Shown here piece after piece: positions 46,320 to 57,331 of a stretch of DNA of 64,000 nucleotides. Source of the DNA: Daldinia sp. FL1419 (lineage: Eukaryota > Ascomycota > Sordariomycetes > Xylariales > Hypoxylaceae); assembly GCA_025201765.1 (NCBI GenBank), contig MU623441.1, forward strand, positions 1-64,000, read 5' to 3'. A program made the position numbers and the translations under genes. How positions within the stretch are numbered: the stretch's first letter is position 1; every line of letters begins with the position of its first letter. The notes under the pieces are model-generated. The model had not been told where the DNA came from. It saw nothing but the letters and a program-made list of their open reading frames with translations, and made no database searches.

Positions 46320-46925
46320 CCTCGAATACGTATATTAACACGCGAGGTTGACACTCGCAAAAGAGTCGTTACCAGAGTTTATTATTATTGCTATTGCTAT
46401 TGTTATTGTTATTGTTATTATTAGTGTCGTTGTTTTTAACTTTTATTATTTTTATATAAGACAAAAGTTACGGAGTAAACATAGAAGCTCGCTCGTCGGA
46501 TCATTATCTTGTGCTTTTTGTTTTCTTGTTCCTGCAGATCGATGACCTCATGATCTCCGAGTTTTCGACAACTCGACAGCCACAACACAACTGTTTCGCC
46601 CGCGTAATGATCTGTCAGGCGTCACAAGTTCGGATCTGTAATCAAAACGGAGATTTTACGTATCGCGTTACTCGATCTCGAGGGTGGGTTGGTATCGTTT
46701 GAGCCTCAAAATTTTATACGTAGGATAATTCTATAAGTCACGTAATAATGCATTATCACGGTCTGAGAAATTAAGACTTTTGTCAATACCCTACCTTATT
46801 TTTTCCCCTCTCTCTTTATCTTCTGACGCCCCTTAATTTACCTAATAAAATATCAATTGATCCTATTCGCACCACTCATCTGCGTACAAGAAAAGGTAGA
46901 TCACCTTCCCAACACATCCCATCGT
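46320..46925. other. intergenic with an ATTGTT repeat
   Basis: The promoter side of the MFS gene and 3' side of the GFA gene. The repeat 46381-46425 consists of ATT/GCT/GTT triplets (ATTGCTATTGTTATTGTT). Confidence 0.6.
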
Positions 46926-47387
46926 TCAATCCATCTTCATCCACGGAGGAAGCGTATCATACTTTTCCCACCCGTCCGGAATCTTCATCACCGCAGACCT
47001 AGCAAAAACATGCATCGCGCCCTCCCACTCCAGCCCCTCGATGCAGCCGCCCTTGATGCTCACCGAGGGGCGCGGCGTCCCGTCCGCGTTTATGATGCGG
47101 TGGAGGAGCCGGGAGCCGCACTCGGGGCAGAAGTAGCAGTCGGAAGAGCGCCCATTGTTCGTGGGCCGGCGGAATACTTTGAGCCGCGACGACAGGTCCG
47201 GGGACAAAGGGAAGAGCCCGAGCGTAGGAAAGATGGCGGATGTCCCGAAGGCGGACCCGCTTTGCCGCTGGCACTCGGTGCAGTGGCAGTGGAACATCGT
47301 CACGGGCTTGGGCGTGGGTGTTGGGAAGGTGATGTAGCCGCATTGGCATCGAACGGTGAGGGGTTTGGGGCCTGGTGAAGCCATCAC
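46926..47387 (-). CDS. GFA-domain protein (glutathione-dependent formaldehyde-activating family)
   Basis: An intronless frame of 153 residues, the usual size of one GFA domain (PF04828). The zinc ligands are in place: VRCQCG near residue 14, FHCHCTECQRQSGSAFG near 33-49, and CYFCPECGSRLLH near 84-96. Family members bind two zinc ions. The founding member, Gfa, was linked to S-hydroxymethylglutathione formation, but most fungal members have no known substrate. The end of the domain reads PSVSIKGGCIEGLEW. Coding GC is higher than in the flanks. Start MMASPGP at 47387; the second Met is equally possible. Confidence 0.85.
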   Translation of the reverse strand: MMASPGPKPLTVRCQCGYITFPTPTPKPVTMFHCHCTECQRQSGSAFGTSAIFPTLGLFPLSPDLSSRLKVFRRPTNNGRSSDCYFCPECGSRLLHRIINADGTPRPSVSIKGGCIEGLEWEGAMHVFARSAVMKIPDGWEKYDTLPPWMKMD

Positions 47388-47503
47388 GAATTTGATTTAT
47401 TGGGATTAGTTAAGTTAAGACCTCTGATTTAATACGAGAGTGTATGCGCGGTCTCGACGTTGGTGACATAGTTAGGTATAATTAAAAGGAAAAAAAGATT
47501 CGA

Positions 47504-47531
47504 ATTATATATATATATATATATATATATA
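47504..47531. repeat. (TA)n microsatellite
   Basis: About 13 TA units, followed by ACCTAGGTATATATACC. Confidence 0.85.
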
Positions 47532-47550
47532 CCTAGGTATATATACCTAC

Positions 47551-47870
47551 TTATTTATTTATGGAAGAAAGCTCAGCAATCTTGACTTGCTGTTGTGAAA
47601 TAGGTATAGCCCAACCATCTCCAACTTGAGGAGTTTCGGCAGTTGGTGGTGGAGGCGTCCATCTAAGGTCTACTTCAAATGCCAAGTCCCGAGGAATATC
47701 GAGTGAGAGTTCAAAGTATGCGTTAGGAATTTCGCATCACTCTTCGATAAATTCCACCGCAAGAAGCTATATTCGCAGCAGCACTACACTTGTAAAATGC
47801 CATTGGGGGGAGAGAGTAGAGAGTATCGTGAGTGACATCGGCAATATGTAAACATCATAAATATGCGTCA
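47551..47870 (-). pseudogene. decayed 3' coding fragment
   Basis: The last 65 or so codons are open on the minus strand and look coding: CEIPNAYFELSLDIPRDLAF, then EVDLRWTPPPPTAETPQVGD, ending KIAELSSINK and TAA at 47551. The same frame continues upstream with two stops (TAG, TGA) through LAVEFIEE and PMSLTILSTLSPQWHF. In another frame the adjoining stretch reads MAFYKCSAAANIASCGGIYR, so a frame shift is possible. It has no start and no family I recognise. Likely the 3' end of a broken gene. Confidence 0.4.
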
Positions 47871-48024
47871 ATCCGATGTGTTTTTATCCATATTATGCGC
47901 CTCGGGTAATAGGGGTAGTCCAATGAGATTTAACTTCAGAGTATCACGAGAGACTCGACTTGTACACTCTTAAAACGAAGAAAGGCCTTAAGGAGTAGTA
48001 AATAGTATAAGCACGTAACTTAGA

Positions 48025-49844
48025 CTAATCCCGCTTAACGCCGATTACCCCTATTCGGCGCAGCCCGAAGACACAAACCACGCACACGAACAACATCCAA
48101 GCGAACATAGTCCAGAAAACAGCGCGGTATCCAACGATAAGGGCACCAGGGGATGCCTTGTCAGCGTAGTGCGAGCCATCTGTTGCAGAAGCGCTGATAA
48201 CTGAAGTTACGGCCAGCCCGATGGCAGTGCCCAGCTGAGCGCAGGTATTGAAAACAGCGCCACTGAGAGCCTGCATGTGCTTTGGGAATACGTCGGAGAC
48301 GACGAGTAAGCCGACGGTGAAAAGAATATCGCAACTTAGAGGAGCAAGAATCTACATAGGTGTGGTAAGTAATGTGATTTAACCATGGAGGGTATTATGT
48401 ATCTAGAAAATGTATAGGGGTAGTGGAGTTTTTTACCTGCGCAAAGAACGAGTCGTACCAGTACGGCCACTCCGGTTTGACCAGAGCCATCAGGAGGGGC
48501 GCAACGGCGCTGAGCGCTGAAGAGATAAACACCGTCCACATAACCGGCACACGGTTCACAAAGACACCCGTTGAAAGGTTAGTCAAAGCACCAGCGATTA
48601 GAGAGGGTAGTATTCTCAGCGATGCGCCCAGGGCCGTGTTTCCCTGGACTTCTTGGAAGCTGGGGCTAGTAAGTGACTGTTACTACCGTAGAAACTGGGG
48701 ATAGTTCCTTGACGTACAATAAACTGCTAAACAACTCCATGCAGTTTGTGACGGAAGTAGAAAAGAGTACCATGATGCAACTGCTAGTAAAGACGTAGTT
48801 ACGCCAAAGTGAATTGGGAATAAGCGCTGTTCGGTTGTGCTTCACTCGGTAGTGCATCCATCCGATGAACGCCGGGATCGAAACGGCACTAATAACCAGG
48901 AGGCCAATGTTGGATCCCTCGCGGATATTGTCGATGTCGGCTGACAACGTTCTGCAAACTGTTAGCTATTGCAGAAGGATATTATTTAAAGAAGGTAAAC
49001 TACTGCCTTACGCGAAAACATATGATAGAGTTGCCAGTCCCGTGCTCGCGACGACTGCGCCAACCCAATCAATCTCGGAAGTGAGGCGCTTCCATATCTC
49101 GCATGCGGATCCCGACCGAGGGTCTTGCGGTAAAGCCCATATACCGATAAGAAACAATACAAAGCTAGCAGCTCCAGCGAGATAGAATGCCGGCTCCCAT
49201 CCGGTACTATCAACCAGCACCCCGCCTAGAACCAGACCCAGAGAGAAGCCGGTCGGCGCCGCGAACCCCAGGCATGCAAAGCCCATATTGCGGGCTCGTC
49301 CATCCTCAATACTGTTTGAGACGATAGAAATGGAAGACGGGACGACGACGGCGTTAGTGACGCCCTGCAGGGCGCGAAAGGCAATGATTTGGCCTCCGGT
49401 TCGGGCCAAGCCGCAGCCTAGAGTGAAGACCGCGGCGAGGAAAGATCCTACCAAGTTCACGCGCTTAGGGCCAGCAACATCGGCGATAGACCCGGCCATC
49501 AAAAGACACGATCCCGCAGTAAGATAAAACACAGAAGTAGGCCAGAGGAGGAGTCCCTCGTCTAGCTGTAAAGTGCTGGCGATGGCGGGCAAGCCGACTA
49601 CCACGACGCCGTTGCTGAAGCTGTTGAAGAGTGTCAGGCCCATCAATTGGGTGATGACGATCGCAGCCCGGATTTTGGAGAGGACGGTTGTTGTTATCGC
49701 GCTCTCTGCTACCAATTCGGTAGGCGGTGTGTTGACGACTTGAGGTTCAAAGCTCTTTCGAGGCGGCGGGATAACATAGTGATGATTCGCACTCGAAGGT
49801 GCGAGCTCAATCGTCTCGAGCTCGACGGCTGTTTGCGTTGTCAT
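48025..49844 (-). CDS. MFS drug/H+ antiporter, DHA2 (14-span) type
   Basis: Four exons: 49844-49012, 48951-48718, 48659-48437 and 48351-48025, giving 538 residues. The introns are 60, 58 and 85 nt. All joins keep frame and rebuild DHA2 sequence: SYVFA-TLSADIDNIREGS; ELFSSLF-FQEVQGNTALGA (donor GTACGT); SFFAQ-ILAPLSCDILFTVG. An acidic, Pro-rich cytosolic N-terminus (about 75 residues) precedes the spans. Features are IAFRALQGVTNAVVVPSSIS (motif after TM4), GFAAPTGFSLGLVLGGVLVD (antiporter motif C) and SLRILPSLIAGALTNLSTG. Members export drugs, toxins or siderophores across the plasma membrane. No biosynthetic genes lie beside it, so the substrate is open. Confidence 0.88.
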
Positions 49845-51585
49845 CGTGGGAGAAATGCGACTTGTATCGGATTACGTGCTAGCTGTGATCATTTCAAGCG
49901 GTTGATAAATACAAGAGAAGCATTCGGTTTTGAATCGCATGTGTGTTTGGGTGCACAGGACGATTAAAGGGATGTATCCAACGACTCGAATCCCGGTGTC
50001 GGACCCGAGGTTTGAATCATGTTCGTCAGTCGAAATTTTTATTGGATTTTATTACTTTGGAAAGCAGCTTATACATGCAATCCTACGGCACGGAGTAGGT
50101 CTGCAGGGATATTTCGAGGGGACCTCATGAATTACCTGGGTTAGTTTAATTCCACGATACCGTCATCTCGGGCTAAGGTGGTTGTATTTCTTGAACCACT
50201 CATTAAAGATATTTCTACAGAAGGTACCTAAACAATATTTCCAACCCGGGAGCAAATATTCGAGATATGGATACTATACCCCTGTAAAATACGAATTAAA
50301 AACAATACTATATCGAAAGTCCCTTATACATCTACAGAAGCATTACCTCGATTTGCTTGCCCAGGTACTTAATTGTTGTTGAACTTGTCCCTTAAGAGTT
50401 AGATCAACCACCTCCTAAGCCGAGTTCCCAGATTGACCGAACAAGACTTGCCTATCTGCGGTGAGTTGAATATAGGTATCAAATCGCATAATAAATCAAA
50501 GAATAGCGAGCTATTTGTTGTTTGAATTCATCTTCAATGTCTCCGAGTCACTTCTTAAGCTGTTATACAGCCCTAAGAGCCTCATCGTGGTGTAAGCCAA
50601 GTATGCGACTTGAGATGTGATGCAACATCAGCGCATCGTGCGTAGGCCAAGTTAGATTTTAGCGAATCATAGACTCAAGCTATCGTCAACCCCAAAATAC
50701 GAGTGATAAAGTCCGTTCTTAGAGGACTATGCATTCTCGAAGCCAAGTATACCTAGATGATGCAGACAGATTCAGAGTATGTGTAAACTTGTATCTTTCC
50801 TCTCGACTCATATTCCTATCAAGTTTACTTGGAATGTTCGATGCAAGGTCTATATTGTAATACTCTTGACTAGTTGCTCTAAAGACAGCATTTTTATAGA
50901 AACACAAAAGGAAATTTTACATCATCCTTTGAAGGCTACCTAGGTACGCTATATTCTATAGATACAGCAATCTTCCGGTTAAGTAACTGGTAATAATCCA
51001 ATAAGCAAGCCCTCTCGCATCGGCCAAGAGAACATAGTCAAGTTCCCTTTCGACTACTGTCTACGCACTCAGATCCGATGAAGTTGGGAGATGTGTAGCT
51101 TCTATCATGCTCTAAAGCCATCCATTCATCCGTCCCCAAATTGGCAAAACCGAAGTCCGTTTGTTGTTCCTGAACTAGTCAAGGATATCATCTCGCGGCT
51201 AAAGACGTCCGTGATGTTCGGTGCAACGTGAAACCCCTATCCCCACAAAGACAATTTGACCCCTCAACGCCGAGCCGGGGTATTGGAAGACGGATCTATA
51301 ACACTTGCAGATATGTCCACGTTCTGCTAAATGACGGTTCCTGGGATATTGTGGCGGATTCTCCACTATGAGGTCTGGAAGTTGTCATCGATGCGGAATG
51401 GACCAGTTACTACTATATGCGCTACAACGTACGATATTACCAGGTCCCGGACGATCTAGCCGTCGTCTCCTGAACCATATATTTATATATATATATACTG
51501 ATATAATCTCTAACAAAATTGAAGTCGTGAATTCTGTTTATCTTGTCTTTTGTACTGATCTATGACCTATTGCCGCCTATCCAAG
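49845..51585. other. 1.7-kb divergent intergenic region
   Basis: The promoters of the DHA2 gene (minus) and the chitin deacetylase (plus). A TATATATATATATA run near 51480-51500 lies about 90 bp before the deacetylase start. No gene seen. Confidence 0.5.
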
Positions 51586-52520
51586 ATGTTGTTCGAATCT
51601 ATGATCACGGCATTCGCATTCGCTCTCTGCGCTTCTGCAAGAGCTGCGCCGAACCCCGTCGAGGTTTTCAAGCGTGCGCATACGCCCGGCATCGTTATTA
51701 ATAAGTGCTCCAAGCCTGGTGTCCTCGCATTAGCCTACGACGACGGTCCGTATCAGTACACCTCGTCGTTAGTAGATACTCTTGACAAGGCAGGCGTCAA
51801 GGGAACCTTTTTCTACACCGGTACTCTATACGGTATGATAGATGCGCACCGTAATATGAAGCATGTAAACTAACCGAAACAGGTTGCATCTACAACCAAA
51901 AAGCTGCCGTCAAGAAGGCCTTCGACTCTGGACACCAGATTGCATCTCACACATGGTACGGCTCCCTACTACGTGCTTTCTCCAATTATGGAATGTTTGA
52001 AATATCTAGTACTAAGACCTACAAAGGACCCACCCCCATATGGGAAGCATGGGCGCTGCCCAGATCAAGAGTGAGATGGAAAAGGTCGAGCAAGCGTTTG
52101 TCAACATCTTCGGCAAGAAGCCCCAGTACATGCGCCCACCATACCTCGAGACTAGTGGCCAATTCTTGAGCGTCATGAAGGAAATGAACTACACCGTTAT
52201 CACCGACGACGTAGACGCTGGCGACTGGAACAACCAATCTCCGCAGCAGAGCCAGCAGAAGTTCCAGCAAGCCGGCGCTGGCGGTAACGGACACATCCCG
52301 CTCATGCACGAGACGTACCAGGGCACAGTTACCACTTTGACTAACTGGTTGATCGATTGGGCCAAGACGAATAACCTCAAGATCGTTACAGTTGGTACGT
52401 AAAATCTATCGAACTCGGAAAAAATCAATATCTAACGCGATTCTAGCTGAATGTCTTGACGATGCCAACGGTGCTTACAAGGAGGGAACGTTCCCAAGCA
52501 ACGGACAGACATCTTGTTAA
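51586..52520 (+). CDS. secreted chitin deacetylase-like polysaccharide deacetylase (CE4)
   Basis: Exons 51586-51832, 51883-51955, 52027-52394 and 52447-52520 give 253 residues. The introns of 50, 71 and 52 nt all restore conserved text (TLYG-CIYNQK, SHTW-THPHM, IVTV-AECLDD). The start is MLFESMITAF, a signal peptide cut after about residue 20 (ASARA-APNP). CE4 motifs: motif 1 AYDDGP at 50-55 (TFDDGP in most members; D52 base, D53 metal), motif 2 H105 and H109 in HTWTHPH (metal), motif 3 RPPY at 143-146, motif 4 DDVDAGDW, motif 5 as LMHE where LxH is usual. The enzyme removes acetyl groups from chitin in the wall or outside the cell. An upstream in-frame ATG (51562) would spoil the signal peptide. 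Confidence 0.9.
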
Positions 52521-55199
52521 AAATGGCCCAAGTTTCTGGTACCTTGCATTGGGAGGCAGAGTCAGTCTAGCTCTTTGTCCATCAACAAACTTGGTTAGAT
52601 GGCTTCGGTACCGTTACCACAATATGATATGACCGACTAAGCAGCTTTTAGAAGGAATGTATATACGCATTGGTTGTCGACTCCTAGCTAGTAATTCGTT
52701 TACCGGGTATATGCTTCTATGTGATGTTTTCGGTCCCTTGATCGACAACCTCCCTTCCCACATCGGCTTATTTTCTATTTTCCACCTTGATAGAAAACCT
52801 CGAGGCGTTCCATTAAAACGTTTTGGCGAGTGCCACGAGAGAGACCAAGAAGTATGGAACCAACTCTGTCATTCCACAAGAAACTCGAAGCCAGTTATGA
52901 GCGCCGCACAGTTACACATGCCAAAAGTGTTCTTCGTTCTAGGTATCTTGCCTAGTGCTGTAGGAGAGCAAATCCCGGTATAGTACTACAAAGCCACATT
53001 TAGGGTTAAATAAGCAACAACGTGTTCATGCACCAATCCCCGTCGAGCACCATGCTACCGGTAAGCTGAGCCTTACATGACGAACTATTGCCAAACCTCT
53101 AATCCCAACCTTCCCCAGCATAGATCGTCGCTCACTATACGAATAGGACCACCTGTGATCTCGAATTCCATTCGCTCATGGCCAAAGTTTGCTGTCATCA
53201 CTGACCTTTATCGAGTTATCTAGCTACACACTAGGTAGCCACTCTGTTTGCAGCTACCTCTTTTTAAATCACGCCATTAGATAGCAAGTACAATCGCAAA
53301 ACAAGATCCAAATCGAAATATCGAGATTTTCAGTGCGGTGGGAAGGGACCTAGGTACAGATAACAGAGGATTTCCTCAATACGAGCTAGATGCTAAATCG
53401 CAATTGCGTCTATGTAAACCCGAAATCCTTAGTAGAATGTCTCGTTTGACGTGCTTAGGGTTAACAATAAGCCAGAATACGAGGATATCCCATTCTCACA
53501 CTCCCAAAGCCCCATCATCACTCCACTTTTCGTTTAGTTTATGATGTTAATATGTATAAAGCATATTAACAGAAACGCCAATAGACTCGCCAAATTCCGT
53601 GTGGAGAGGGAGTCACATATACTGCTTGGAACACTCAGTAACAACTGATAAGCCTAACCTTGAAAAGAGAAGTTTACCACGTGGGAAATAAAGTAATCCG
53701 GCTATTTAGCATCTAATAGCAAACCAATTCCGCTCCTTTGTTCTGGTTCCCTGTTGATAAACTAGGAGGGTTTTTATGCTATCGGCAGAGAAAATAGAGG
53801 CAGCGCCTCCAGACTCAAACGAAATCAATACAAAAGCCGGGAAGAACCTAGAGCATCCACAGGCCTACGCGCAGGAGCCTTATACTCCATTAAGATAAAA
53901 TTGGTAGTTTACCACACAAAATTGTCCGAGGTCTCATCGACAATGCATATACCTATCGCGGGGCAAGTTGTCAGAATCCTAGATACACATGGGACAGATG
54001 ATGCCTTTGGTGTGCATAACCACATGGATCTTGTAGTTTAGAGAAGTTCAGAGAAGTTATTTCTACGATTCCGAGCCCATCTCGTAGGTAACATAGGTCT
54101 TACTATTCCGTGCTGTAGTCTGAATGGTCCTTTAGATAAGAAAACTTGTTTATTGGCATCGAGCTGAACTAAATCAGTTGTCAAATGTTATTTTGCAGTA
54201 GCGGGATACCCAATTTACTTGATTAATCTACCTACCTAGTCAGGGTTTGTACAAAACTATTCTTTCTCCAGTTCATCATAAAATCGACTCCAGATATGAC
54301 AACAACTCGAAAACATCAATGTTTTGAACCAGGGTTCGAAGGGGTGATCTGGTAGCGTCGTAGCTATGAGCCGTGATTCGATTGTTTGCCGCAAAAGCTC
54401 TATGGCGGTCTGGCCTAGAGACTACGTTAAGCTAACGCAACGTATCCTTGGACAAGGATTTCAAGTTCCTTGCGTTCTGGGAAAATCGTCGTTTCGGGTC
54501 CGATTTGGACCTCTAATAAGCACAATTCAGGAGCAAACTGTTCGAGTAACCTAGCAGATTTCTTGATGCGTTATCATGAGTAACATGTTTGCCGTCACTT
54601 TGTACGCGGTTTTCTTAGAACGGGCGTCAAAACGAAAGCGTTATTTAGGGGGAAACACTTGGAATGAATCCATGTAAATTAGGTTTAACTCAACCATCCT
54701 GAAAGAAAAGGTTTGTTGGTTATGGTTTCAATGACTTGGTCGTAAATTCTCGAGTACCCCCAATGACTAGAAATCCTAGGCCACATAACTAGAATCGATT
54801 GCCTTGAAAAAAGAGAAAAAGGAAAAAGAATTTGATAGGTATTTCCCTATATACCCAGCTTACACAAAGCACCAACCTTATATATTTGAATATATATTAT
54901 ATAATACCTGTAGCTTATGTTACGGTTACCTATAGCTGTTGAGGCGGTTACTTATAGCTAACGCTGTGGCTCACCCGGCGCGACATCGTCCCAATCAGAT
55001 ATCAATCTACCTAAATTTCTATTATCTGGCTTCTGACCGACGAAGCAACAGGCTTGCTCAAGTGTGAATTACGAGTATGTAACCCATACCAGCCCTCGTC
55101 TCTCAATCCCGTCTTGAACTTCACTCACTGAAATATCGTATAGCTCGAAACCAGCACGTTACTCTATAAGCATCGCCAAAATCTCCGACCAAGATCAAC
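52521..55199. other. 2.7-kb intergenic stretch
   Basis: The 3' flank of the deacetylase and promoter of the membrane protein. A protein-like pair of small frames at 53776-54039 is described separately. No other gene is supported. Confidence 0.45.
53776..54039 (+). pseudogene. possible broken small gene
   Basis: ATG 53776 opens 40 protein-like codons (MLSAEKIEAAPPDSNEINTK ... YAQEPYTPLR) to TAA 53898. The next frame overlaps and continues for about 48 codons (KLVVYHTKLSEVSSTMHIPI, then AGQVVRILDTHGTDDAFGVH) to TAG. The second part would follow the first after a frame shift or splice. No family is recognised, and chance cannot be excluded. Confidence 0.25.
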
Positions 55200-56501
55200 A
55201 TGGGGTATACATTCGAAGATTCTCTACATAATGAGTTAATGGGAACAACGGTTATATTATCCCTAGCTACAATTCCAGTCTGCGTTTTAGCGACGGCGCT
55301 CCGCTTAATTGCTACCAGACGCTCGCGCCGGAAACTAGATTGGGATGATCTCTCTGCTTTTCTGGCTTTGGCCAGCTTTCTTGTCTATGCGCTGGCAGTG
55401 TTAGCCTGTAAGTCATACCCAGGAACACTTCTTTAAATGTATTTCACTATTGCGTTATAGAGTTCTCTTTACTTATTTGTTTCATAAATCCAGGGGCGGG
55501 TCTGATAGGAAATATGGATTACCTGAGCATGGTTGTTTTTTCGGCCAAGGTGAGATATGTCCTCTGCAGAATATAAAAGATATTAATCCGGAGAATAGCT
55601 AGCATATGCTATCGCCTCTTTCTTTTACATGAACCAGTTGTTCGCGAGGGGTAGTCTATTCATCCTCTATTACCGACTCTTCTGGAGTGACCCTGTCTTT
55701 ATCAAATGGATCTATGCACTGGCAGCCATCCATGTGAGCTGGTTCATCACTTTCGAGTTTCTTTTTCTATTCTTTTGCACTCCCATCTCGAAATGGTGGG
55801 ATGCCACACATACCAAACCTGGACATTGTATTGATTCGAATACCTTTATGTTTACTTCGGAAACCCTCAACTCGTCCCTCGATTTTGCCACGATCATACT
55901 CACTGTTGCTGTGGTCCAGAGGCTTCAGACAAGGCAGTATATCAAAACAAAGCTTATCTTCATATTTACTATCGGAGGCTTGTCTGGAATAATAGGTTTC
56001 GTGAAAATTGGACTGATATACGCAAGCGATCTTGCTCACGGTAAAAGTACGTGATGGTGTCCTTGTTATTATAAGATGCTGGGGCGCTAATCAAGAGGCC
56101 TTCTAGGTAAAAGCGATCCCAACGCATTCTGGGATCTTCTTCAAATGGCAACTAGCGTCCTATGTGCCTGTGCTCCAATGTTTCAAGCCATCATTCCGCT
56201 ACGCGGCGTCTGGACTTTCCTGAAATCGTCCATCACATCCTGGGCTGGTCAATCCAAGCAATGCGAGATGCTTCCTGGCTCTGAGCTGGCTTTATCGGGA
56301 AGCGGACATACACACGAAGGAGATGGATACAGCGATGGTGGAGTTCGGCCTATGCCAGCCGCACAATCAAGGTTCGATCACGACTACCTTATAACCGAGT
56401 CTACTCAGTCATCGAGAGGAATGGTAGATATGGAGTCTCCAATCCGGGATGCAATGGATAAGAAAACTTTACACAGCAAGATAGGGGTTGCCATAGGCTA
56501 A
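55200..56501 (+). CDS. fungal rhodopsin-like integral membrane protein (PTH11-related type)
   Basis: Exons 55200-55407, 55494-55549, 55599-56040 and 56107-56501 give 366 residues. The joins restore LAVLAW-AGLIGNMDYL, VVFSAK-LAYAIASFFY and LAHGK-SDPNAFW. The topology is seven spans: about 12-35, 45-68 and 88-110 in the first part, then YALAAIHVSWFITFEFLFLF, ATIILTVAVVQ, KLIFIFTIGGLSGIIGFVKI and MATSVLCACAPMFQAIIPL. The pattern ALRLIATRRSRRKLDWDDLS after TM1, CTPISKWWD and a conserved Cys (GHCID) is that of the fungal rhodopsin domain (PF20684). It has no CFEM domain. The cytosolic tail is Ser/Gly-rich. Some relatives are candidate surface receptors. A second donor six bases downstream (56047) would insert two residues. 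Confidence 0.85.
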
Positions 56502-57331
56502 GGCGGAGAGTTGGTAACTAGGTAGTAGTTTAACTTGATATCACTCGGCAACAAGCCAGCTACTTGTGGAGAGGTTTACGAGATCAGGGGAGCTTTTAGA
56601 GGTAGGAATCCCGCCTGGACCAGTTGATAGAGTTTTAAGAGAAGCCTCCGTAAGGAAAGAAATAATATTTTTTTTTCTGGCATTGTAAAGTTAGAACCTG
56701 GTTAATAAATGAATTGGGTTTCATATCTTACCTACTCAATTTAGGTACATATTAGCTGGTTTGTTGGTATTAATACTCCCTTTTGGTAATAAAATAATAT
56801 CATCCCCACGACCAGGACGGAAATATAAATATAGGTACTTTCTAATAATTAATTATTTAAAAGTCGTAGGCAGGTACTTCAAGACATCAAAAGTAGGTAC
56901 TTGCTACCCACGTTAAAGTTGGAATTACCTAAGCATTTGATGTTTGAAAATTTACGTGGGGGTTGCGCCTGAGATAAAATACTTAGGTACAAGTACTAAT
57001 AACCACGCCAGCTTTTTGACGAGATATTTCAGGTGGGCTAAAGACACAAGGAGACAAGGACCACTAGGTAAGCACAAGCCATTCCAATTATAGAAACTAC
57101 CATCGGCGATCAGTGGGTCCTAAAGGAATTTCCACGTCCCTTCCCCATGTTTTTCTTTTTTTACTTTTCTCTCAGGCCACACCCCAATTGATCCAATTGA
57201 CCAACTAACTGCACCGCATCTCACGAAGATTCCCCGGACATCCGCCGACAACTTGCCGTCGTTAGTCGGTTTTTTTTTTCTACTATCTTTCCAGGTTTAA
57301 ACTAGGTCCAAGGTTCTGGACGATCTTTTAG
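56502..57331. other. intergenic upstream of the Zn2Cys6 gene
   Basis: Promoter region with several GTAGGTACTT-type motifs (56840-56900) and a T-run with pyrimidines just before the start. No gene. Confidence 0.55.

Noticed and set aside
46857..47378. 173-codon plus-strand frame
   Set aside because: Antisense shadow of the GFA gene.
44868..49844. MFS, GFA and DHA2 genes as a biosynthetic cluster
   Set aside because: No synthase, terpene cyclase or tailoring set is present, and transporters alone are common in such genomes.
49980..50015. ACTCGAATCCCGG as a possible minus-strand tRNA
   Set aside because: Lacks the conserved TTC of the T-loop in the right place and lacks an acceptor stem.
52657..52983. 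108-codon plus frame after the chitin deacetylase
   Set aside because: No similarity, poor composition and lies where a 3' flank is expected.
54320..54420. Repeated GGTTCGAA/GATTCGAT strings as possible tRNA
   Set aside because: No cloverleaf can be drawn; the flanks do not pair.
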